A stretch of DNA of 64,000 nucleotides from the NCBI RefSeq assembly GCF_963576615.1, contig NC_088711.1, positions 13,377,869 to 13,441,868 of the forward strand, in the 5' to 3' direction. The position numbers and the translations under genes were made by a program. How positions within the stretch are numbered: the first letter of the stretch is position 1; every line of letters begins with the position of its first letter. Positions 56,484 to 64,000 of the stretch are shown here, piece by piece. A model generated the notes under the pieces. It saw nothing but the letters and a program-made list of their open reading frames with translations, searched no databases and was not told the DNA's origin. Origin of the DNA: Watersipora subatra. Taxonomy: Eukaryota; Bryozoa; Gymnolaemata; Cheilostomatida; Watersiporidae.

Positions 56484-59400
56484 CTAAAGGCTCCAGCTGT
56501 GACGCAGTTGCGTCTCAAAGCTGACGTCGTCTTGAATGCACCAGCTCACAGCGGTATAGTACCTTACAAATTCCTGCAAAGTGACGACACCGTCTTGGCT
56601 ATCTGCATTCTCAAAAGCCGCAAGAAGTCGTTCTACGAATTCCGTCTCAGTCCAATCTCCCCGCAGACATTTTGGGTGAGCTCTTGCTCTTGACAGCATG
56701 AGCTCTGTAATTTAGATTAAGGGTTAGGCTGACACAAATTCAAAATAAACCGAATGCTGTATTCATTACTGTGGTGAACCAAAGTGATTTAGGAAATCTT
56801 AGACACCAGATGTTTGAACAGAAACTAATTAAATTAATCTATATATATAGTCTCAAAGTTTGTGTGTGTGATTTGGTTTGTCTAGCTATAGCTATTAAAA
56901 TCTTCGAATGCAGAATTCGTATCGCAGAAGATTAGATCTCAGAAGCTCCTACTCTCCAGGCAATATGCTAAACTATTGAGTTGCATGCTATGTGGGTGAA
57001 AATACACATACCGCTCTCCGTTATGACACAACGTCATTTTATGCTTGCTCTCATGGCTCTTATTATTAAGTTTACTAGCTTACTCAAATTAGCCATTGGC
57101 AATGTGCCAAGCTAACGGCAAGTGGCAATTAACTACATCACCTATCACTGTTTATAAGCTGATGTATGATACCCATGCAACGCAGGGAATTCCGCTCGTC
57201 AAAGTACATTTTTGAAACAAATCAAGCTATTGTAATAGATGGGATAAGCCAATCTTGTTGTGACCACAAAAAAGGCGTGATTAGCGAATTTTCTCTCTCG
57301 CATTTAGACAAAACTTGTACTCCTGCTGCTGCAATCCAACCTATAGAAATGATGTTGACATAGTAGCAAACCCTGCTTAGATTAAATAAAAGAAATTTTT
57401 GGCTGCAGGTACACAAACTGGTTTGACTCATCTACTGAACAGTAAGAAATAAGTGTAATTAGAATAAAAAAGTATTTTGCATGAAGGTACTATAACATCT
57501 TTGGAATATCTATAGATAATCTATGGAACATCTATAGATAATCTATGGACCATATACGGCTGGACCAATTATGGACCATCTTAAAGCTCATCTATCGATA
57601 TAAATCTCAGTGTTTGTTTGTTGGTCTGTTGTCCATATGTCCAGTTATAGCGATAAAGTTACAGGAACAAAAAAATTCGCTTTGCACTGAAATTGAACTC
57701 GGAACATCCAGTTCTGCAGAGAAGAGTGCTATATATTACACTACCCATCCACCTGGCCATACTATGGAATAATTGTGCAAATCATACTTATTACACTTGC
57801 CCATCTTTAAGGCCGATTCATTAAAATAGCACGCTTCAGCAAGAATGTTTGAAGACCATGATTGCGTGAGAGATTATGACAATCTTTTTTCCCAATGCTG
57901 GCCCAAGTTATAATAACGTCTCTTATTATAGTAAAGGTTTAGACTAGCTTAAGTTACTCAAATTCATTGGGTAAAGAAATTTAGCCAATCGCAACTACAT
58001 ATTTTACCTGCCACTGCTTATAAGTTGTTTTCCGTGTTGAACAAATGCGTAACAAAAAAAGTAAGAAATGTTTTTCTACAATCTGTTTTAGCTATGTCTA
58101 GAGCTTTCAAATATTTATGCATTAACTTTACAATATTATGCATTGGTAAAAACACACAGAAATAGACAAACATATTCATTTAAAAGTTAGAATAGTAAAG
58201 TATGTTGATTAATTATAAAGTCTCTGTTTAAAAACCTTTGTATTACCCATGCAATGTCAGACATTCAGCTCTAGTCTATATATATATAAATGTGAGTGTC
58301 TCTCAGTTTGTCCAGTTGTAGCGATTAAAATCTAGCCATGACAACTTCACTTCACACCGGATTTGAACTCAGAACCTCCAGTTCTGCAGCATGCTTGCCG
58401 CTCATTCCACTTCATGGCCAACTGGCTACACTGGTATGATTACTCCTAACAATCAAAAAGAGTTTAGCTTCCAGTCCGCGCATATGAATAAACGGGTTCG
58501 ATTCCAGTTTCTTTTCCCAATGCTCTTAGCTCTGGACCGCTCGCATGCCACAGTCATTGATGATGTACCTCGAACAAACCTTCGCCGCTTTTTTTAATTT
58601 ACAGTTTTTACGTTATTTCTTTATTTATTTTAAGTAAATGAATTTTCTTTATAACTAACTAAACGTTTGTTTTTCTTTTGAAAGTTTCAATTCACACGCC
58701 TTCAATTTTTGGTTTGATTTTCGCTCAAACATTTGAATTCAACAAATCTTAAGATCATTCACTAAAAACTAAAAGTTAAAAACTTTTCACATGAACAGTT
58801 GTATGTGGCATTATTTCGAATAAGAATGGCATCTACATTCATTCTCGGCTCGGTCAGACAAGGAACAATGGTAAATGTTTTGTATGTTAAATTTTTATTA
58901 TCCGAACTACGCCTAGCATTTAACTAGTAGTTATAAAAATGAAATTATTTGATCTACTCTAGCATTAACGTCATACATACTAATTGTTCACATTTCTGTT
59001 CCAGCTAATGCAGTTGTATGTCATAGCATGCAAGTAATCCTGCGTTATCTCAACTAGACAAAAAAACTTTTTATCTAATCATGGTTTAGTTTTTAAATTG
59101 TTACCCGATTATTGAGATCCAATTAAACATAGTTAGCAGCAAAAAGAAACCAGCGCATTGACTATAACAGTTTCCTTGCTCACCTTCAATATCTGATGTT
59201 TGCAGAAGACCATCACCATTGCTGTCAAGTTGCTGAAATACATCATTTACCACTTCCAGTCGTTTCCCTTCTAAAGGAGGAACCAACTGCTGGCAGAACT
59301 CATGAAAATCTATCAGACCTGAACTGTAAACACATTTGTTTTTATTTATTAATTTCCCAAATTAGTTTCTACCTAGTAACAGGGATGTAGTAAAAAGAGC

Positions 59401-59921
59401 CAAGTGCAGAAAACAATACTCCTTTCTGCACTATTGCACTGCATATAATGCTGTTGAAATGATGTACCGGTAAACGCTTCAAGGCATTTTCAAACAAGCA
59501 TGGTATTAGTCTAAGTGATTCACAACAGGGTTTAAGCATCTTTAAGAGCAAATGCAATTACAAATGCTTGAAAACATCAAATGAATGAGTAGGGATGATA
59601 AGTACCTGTGCTAATTTTGACCGATACAATTAACATGGTTACAGATTGGCATTGACTAGACACTCACCCATCTTTATCAAATTTCCGAAATAAGGCCAAT
59701 TCTTCTTCTTCTGTTATAGATATTCCGTATCGTTGAAACCCTTTTTGAAACTCAGACAATCCTATCTGGCGGCTATAGTCTTTATCAAACTGACGAAAAA
59801 CTGTACCAAAACTCTTGAGGTTTGACAATCCACGACTTATGCATTTTGATCTTAAATGGTCAACAATTGCTTGAGATTTTTCATGCGTGACGCACTCCGT
59901 TTTAGCTTTTCCTTCACTCAT
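56484..59921 (-). CDS. CAPSL: Calcyphosin-like EF-hand protein
   Basis: Three coding exons on the minus strand: 59668-59921, 59184-59323 and 56484-56704; GT/AG borders; phases 2 and 1; 204 aa (human CAPSL 208, CAPS 189). Four EF-hand loops: D46 (DKDYSRQIGLSE), D82 (DKDGSGLIDFHE), D118 (DSNGDGLLQTSD, Asp instead of Glu at position 12) and a looser fourth near 164-176 (NADSQDGVVTLQE). Family landmarks are LRSKCISRG near the start, VPPLEGKR after EF2, RAHPK and GDWTE after EF3, and the short SWSL tail. The family binds calcium in the cytosol; vertebrate members are linked to secretory and ciliated cells. An acceptor-like CTTGCAG ahead of 59957 suggests a 5' UTR intron. Intron 2 holds dispersed repeats. 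The gene is convergent with the kinase gene, about 1 kb away. Confidence 0.93.
56846..57020. mobile_element. SINE-like dispersed repeat, copy 2
   Basis: ATATATATAG run, then TTTGTCTAGCTATAGCTATTAAAATC and an atctcagaagctcc segment, in the same order as the copies at 6.06, 57.6 and 58.27 kb. The following 57050-57190 also resembles 57910-58030 (TTACTCAAATT, then GCCA...GGCAA-type spacing, then CACTG and TATAAG), so the repeat extends beyond the SINE-like head. Calcyphosin-like intron 2. Confidence 0.5.
57590..57800 (-). mobile_element. SINE-like dispersed repeat, copy 3
   Basis: CTATCGATATAAATCTCAGT, GTCCAGTTATAGCGATAAAG, then TTGAACTCGGAACATCCAGT and TCTGCAG, parallel to the 58.27-kb copy. 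The minus strand gives a B-box-like GAGTTCAA. Calcyphosin-like intron 2. Confidence 0.55.
58270..58445 (-). mobile_element. SINE-like dispersed repeat, copy 4 (best preserved)
   Basis: TATATATATAAATGTGAGTG, GTCCAGTTGTAGCGATTAAA, CCGGATTTGAACTCAGAACC and TCCAGTTCTGCAGCATGC. On the minus strand it starts TGGCCATGAAGTGGAATGAG (A-box-like) and 40-50 bases later has GAGTTCAAATCCGG (B-box-like), as expected of a tRNA-derived SINE. Confidence 0.6.
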
Positions 59922-59956
59922 TTCTGATTGCTAATGCCTGCATGTATCGAAGTACG

Positions 59957-60931
59957 CCTGCAAGTAAAGACAGCTTAAATAATAAAATCGCATTTAATAA
60001 CTACCAAAACCCACATGTTAATATTACAAAAATGGGTAAACCTTTAAATGTGACTGACACATGCAATACTTATTCAAGAATTTATTCAAATATTGGCAGA
60101 ATTACAATATCACTTTAGACATACCTTCATGTACCTCGCTGCAACCCTGAAGGAACTGGTGTCACTAATAATCTACCTCTCGTACCAGCATCAGGAAAGA
60201 AAATCAATAGTCTGAATAACATCTCATGCTAACCACACTGCTAATTTTAAATTTAAATCAATAAACGCTGCAAGGCATCATCATAACTTTACATAAAACT
60301 TTTCTATCTCACTTACAATTATCAAGAGTCTCAAGTGCCTCCATAGCTTGCAATCAACAGAAGTTTTGAATAAACTATTGATTAATACTTAAGTCAAGTG
60401 CGCTGTATTATTTTATGTTGCGCACCCAGGCTATTATGTTTAGCACACAAACTGTTTCCTGTTACAAACACTGCTATACAAGATGCTACTTGCTAGTAGC
60501 CTAAAATAAATCCATTAGTACTACAAATTGAAAACTTGTAACAGTGTTTTCTAGTTCTTCAGTAAGTAGCAGACAAAATATTTTTACTAAAACAACAGAT
60601 TATTTTACGAACAGGGACAAACCCGGAAAAAATAACTATTGGGCTGATTGATGACGCTGATTCTATTGATATAGCAAACCTATTTGTGTAGCAAAAAATA
60701 TATATAAACAGTATTTCAACTGTTAAAATTGACCGGATTGATATTGCACAATAAAAAAATTAACAGAAAACAAATACAAAATTAAAAAACACATGAATGT
60801 TTTCTGCCAACAGCCGACTCCGATGAACCAATTCCAACAATCAAATTGCTTAGGAGCTAATTAAAACAAGCCTTAAACCGTTGCACATCGTCTGTAAATG
60901 CAGTGATTGTCACTATGTCAACCATGTTGAT
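59957..60931. other. Spacer between the calcyphosin-like and Ig-like genes
   Basis: No coding sequence seen. It should hold the calcyphosin-like promoter and 5' UTR exon (minus strand) and the 3' UTR of the next gene. Confidence 0.5.
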
Positions 60932-61631
60932 TTAACTCGTCTGTTTGCATTCATCTAACACCCCTGTTTTATCATCCCCATCACTAGCAATAGCGACACA
61001 ACAACTCGTAGAATTTCGTTCTGAGAGTGAAGTTTGATCCTGGTTGGATGAGATTGGTACGGTAGCACCACTTTCAGCAACCGGATAAATGCAGCCATCT
61101 CTGGTTGGCTCCAGCTCCAGACTAGAGTTTGGGCTAGGCTCAGTCACTTCATCTCCGAGTCCAGATGTGTCAATTGATACATTGGCTGATATGTTGTCCA
61201 TAGTTGGTCCAGGGAGGGGAGGTTGGTGTTTTGGTATACTAGTACAGCTTTCAACATCTTCTGTCTCTTCATTTACATTGTCAGATGCCGGATGGACTTG
61301 ATTAACAATATTTACATTGGATGTCAATTTATGTTTTCTTACAATAATAACCACAATTATCAAAATTAAGACTACTGCTAGTACAACAAGTCCAATGATA
61401 ACAGATACTAGTTGATTTGAGTTGTTCGATCCTTGATTCGGTGTTGTCGTTGTTGTTAGCAATGGGGGAAGGTGTAGCGGGTTTAGAGTAAGTTCTTTAG
61501 ACGAGAATCTGTTACTAAGAGTGACGGTACAGTGTGCACTCCTCAGTTTCTCTATGTCAGGTACTAAGAGGCTATCTACAAAGGTAATGAAGGGTTTTAA
61601 GAACTGTACCTCCGTAACATTCCCTCGTAAA
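60932..61631 (-). CDS. Last exon of a single-pass membrane protein with Ig-like stretch
   Basis: On the minus strand a frame opens after a possible acceptor (ATCGACTGAG|TTTACG, at 61631) and runs to a stop at 60932, about 232 codons. It begins with an Ig-like half domain (LVPDIEKLRSAHCTVTLSNR, FSSKELTLNP), then a Thr-rich stalk (LLTTTTTPNQG), a strongly hydrophobic helix (LVSVIIGLVVLAVVLILIIV then VIIVRKHK) and a 125-residue acidic, Ser/Pro-rich tail. The order Ig, stalk, TM, cytoplasmic tail suggests a type I cell-surface receptor or adhesion protein. No signalling motif such as an ITIM is clear. The acceptor is not strong and the upstream exon phase is not settled. Confidence 0.6.
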
Positions 61632-61991
61632 CTCAGTCGATGTTAGAATAAATAATAGCAACTACAGAAATGATCGTAACTATGAGAGTAATGTCTCCGG
61701 TTCTTTTTCATCTACGACAAAAAACTGACCTTCCTTATTATCTCTGGCCACACACAATATTAATATTTGAGAAGCGAGTTTTGCAGACACTCTGTCTGAT
61801 ACCAAAAGTATTCACAAGAAATAAAATCTTTTTATTGGACCACCATTTCATCCTATCTTGTTAATCTAGTTTCATGGTGACAGTCTAATCCCATTGCAAC
61901 CTCTTAATAAAAAATTACAGAATCTCCCATACGTTTTGAGATTTTACACACTTTACACATTTTGCCAGGTATTCTTCAAATGTGAAGATGT

Positions 61992-62231
61992 TCATGATTG
62001 CGTCACGTCGTGCGTTTCACAGCACACAAAGACGTAACAAAGTGGCATAGGGTGCTGCTGAACGTCTGAGTAGTTATTTGTAATTCGCATGTTGAAGTTG
62101 GCCAATGCATTGGCGAATGTGAACTTGGTTTTTATTGGACTATCGTGTCCTAATGTGCAGCTACAACTGGCTATGTTACACCAAAACCAAGCTAAAAAGG
62201 CAAATATCACTTGGCATTTATTAATATTCAT
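61992..62231 (-). CDS. Possible first exon with signal peptide of the same membrane protein
   Basis: On the minus strand an ATG opens MNINKCQVIFAFLAWFWCNI then ASCSC, a good signal-peptide pattern, followed by about 50 residues with cysteines and an NYS sequon. It lies 360 bp upstream of the Ig-like exon on the same strand. I could not identify a donor that matches the phase of the next exon, so the exon end is unknown and the link is inference. Confidence 0.4.
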   Translation of the reverse strand: MNINKCQVIFAFLAWFWCNIASCSCTLGHDSPIKTKFTFANALANFNMRITNNYSDVQQHPMPLCYVFVCCETHDVTQS

Positions 62232-62399
62232 GTGCAGAACATACTTAGCTTTTGACTGATGAGCATATTGTCATAATTCATCTAATAAATACTTAACTAT
62301 GAATTAAAAATAAACAACATGTTTATTTTATACGGTCCCATAATTACGATCACAACCAGTGTATATGTTTAAAAGCAGAAGATGGATTAAGTGATATTT

Positions 62400-62560
62400 T
62401 TAGTAATTTACATGCAGTGCAACAGTAACAATGAAACAATACCAATGTAACAGTAACTTTATAATGACAATGAAATGAACGAAATGTAACAATAACAATG
62501 TAATGATCACAACATAACTATAATGATGTAAGAGTAACAATGTAATGGAACTGTGCAATG
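62400..62560. repeat. Simple repeat of AACAATGTAA words
   Basis: Irregular repetition of AACAGTAACAATG and AACAATGTAATG over about 160 bp. Low complexity, no gene. Confidence 0.6.
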
Positions 62561-62732
62561 ATGAAAGACAAGCCATTATTCCTTATTTTTTACAAAATTA
62601 CAAATGCAGTTTACCTGTAAAACTCCTGATTATCATCCAAGTAAATACTGTATGGTGAAACTATAGACAAGGATAAGAAATACATTGCAGCTCTTTCTAT
62701 TGGACATATTGCTTCTTATAGAACATACTTAA

Positions 62733-63616
62733 AGGTTGACTTGCAACAAAATTCACATTACAGTTACATGTATTTGGTATCAAAAGATTCACCATGTCTT
62801 ACTCTGCTGTGTTATAGGTGCAAAATATGTGGAAATGTGATTACAAGCTCTTAAAAGCTCAAAAACGAACAGTTAACCGCAGCCACACGAGACCGGCGTA
62901 GTTTGGACTCTCTTTTCAAAACGGCTCAAATGTGACGTAGTTGTAGGAGGTGGTTTCTGTTTACACTTTCATGCAACCTTATTCATCGAAATATTTTCAC
63001 AAATATACTTCACGCATTCAATAAAACCATGTCTATTGTTCTTACGCGTCTATTTTATCGTCATTGTAATGCTGTCAATTTTAGCAGTGATATCCTATAA
63101 CTTTCCATAAAAAATCAGTTAATTTTTTAACCTTACCTCGAAAGAATACATATCATTGTCTGATAATCAAGACGAGCCTGTTGGTCACCTGTGATAATCG
63201 AAAAGTGCTGCAAAAATTATTTGCGAAGTATTGGGTCACATGATCAGATTACGACTTGACGATTAGATCAAGCCGAAACAAAACTGTAAAGTAGCGAGCA
63301 TCTATATTTGATACGGGGTCTTCGGTAAAACCCGAAGTGTTTGTCATAAACTAGTGCTACGATAAGTTTTATATTGAGCTTCTTATTGGCCTTTCAATTC
63401 ACGTGAAAACATCACGTGACAAGACAATAACCAAACTGTCATGACTACGTCAGAGAACTAAACGGATTCCAATCTACGGCGGCTTTTCGTTTTTGAGCTT
63501 TTAAGAGCTTGTAATCACATTCCCACATATTTGGCACCTACAACACAACAGAGTAAGACATGGTGAATCTTTTCATACCAAATAACTGTAATGTGAATTT
63601 TGTTGCAAGTCAACCT
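62733..63616. mobile_element. TTAA-flanked element with 145-bp inverted repeats
   Basis: TTAA at 62729-62732 and at 63617-63620 flank an 884-bp element with inverted ends AGGTTGACTTGCAACAAAAT and ATTTTGTTGCAAGTCAACCT. The inverted repeats run about 145 bp (shared TCACATTACAGTTA, GATTCACCATGTCTTACTCT, GTGATTACAAGCTCTTAAAA) with a few differences. TTAA duplication is typical of piggyBac-type elements; the AGG rather than CCC start is unusual. No transposase inside, so it is non-autonomous. Confidence 0.85.
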
Positions 63617-63620
63617 TTAA

Positions 63621-63904
63621 TCAATTTTATTTTCAAGTTAACAGAGCAGCCTGTGACAACGCTATGTATAAACTGAGGAATACAATGGTAGGATAAAAGA
63701 AACAACGCAAAATTGCCAACTTTGATGAAAAATTCTATACATATATAAATTAATGTTTTAATTGCACAGACATTGATGCTAATACAAAGTACGTGTAGCT
63801 AAACAAATGGAAACTTTACACATAAGACCACGCAAGTGTTTCCAAATAAATTACTTGATTGAAAATAATTTTATGAGCATTTTTCCTTGTATGCCTTAAA
63901 TGTA
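63621..63904. other. Short non-coding stretch
   Basis: Nothing recognised between the TTAA-flanked element and the terminal repeat at the window end. Confidence 0.5.
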
Positions 63905-64000
63905 CAGTGGTACCTCTACTTACGAAATTAATTCGTTCTGCAAGCCTTTTCACAAGTAGAAAATTTCATAAGTAACAGCGAATTTTACCATATAAATGCC
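63905..64000. mobile_element. mariner-like inverted-repeat end, cut by the window edge
   Basis: Following a TA dinucleotide, CAGTGGTACCTCTACTTACG begins a segment like the ends of mariner/Tc1-derived MITEs in many animals. Within it TACGAAATTAATTCGTTCTG and CATAAGTAACAGCGAATTTT follow the usual pattern. Its other end is outside the window. Confidence 0.5.

Overview
This is nuclear DNA of an invertebrate animal. It is AT-rich, the genes are cut by long introns with GT/AG borders, and mini-satellites and DNA transposons are dense. The best-matched proteins are animal proteins (an OSR1/SPAK kinase and a calcyphosin-like EF-hand protein). The texture (frequent acatgta-type words, many MITE-like elements, a Polinton) would fit a lophotrochozoan such as a mollusc, but that placement is inference. 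A 200-base run of N marks an assembly gap at 7124-7323.

Layout. 1-4.8 kb: no gene seen. 4.9-11.9 kb and 15.5-21.2 kb: two head-to-tail paralogous genes for four-pass membrane proteins of the claudin/PMP22/clarin type, five coding exons each, rebuilt here from splice sites and matched intron phases. Most of their introns hold a mini-satellite or a transposon. 22.4-25.5 kb: one 30-bp mini-satellite split by a 5'-truncated LINE. 25.6-35.3 kb: a 9.7-kb Polinton/Maverick-type fossil, with a 6-bp target duplication, long inverted arms and an adenain-type protease remnant. More than half of it is two satellite arrays (110-bp and 68-bp units). 37.2-40.9 kb: a decayed CR1/L2-like LINE carrying a nested hAT-type element. 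40.9-47.8 kb: non-genic, with a MULE transposase remnant.

47.8-55.5 kb: a complete OXSR1/STK39-type kinase gene (six coding exons, 526 aa, almost the length of human OSR1) with tandem arrays in four of its five introns. It converges on a calcyphosin-like gene (minus strand, three coding exons, 204 aa) at 56.5-59.9 kb. 60.9-62.2 kb, minus strand: exons of a probable single-pass membrane protein with an Ig-like stretch. The window ends with a TTAA-flanked inverted-repeat element and the start of a mariner-like terminus.

The host genes do not form an obvious pathway. OSR1 is a WNK-activated regulator of cation-chloride cotransport, CAPSL a calcium-binding protein, and the others membrane proteins. 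All coding calls come from reading the DNA and splice sites by eye; no database search was run.
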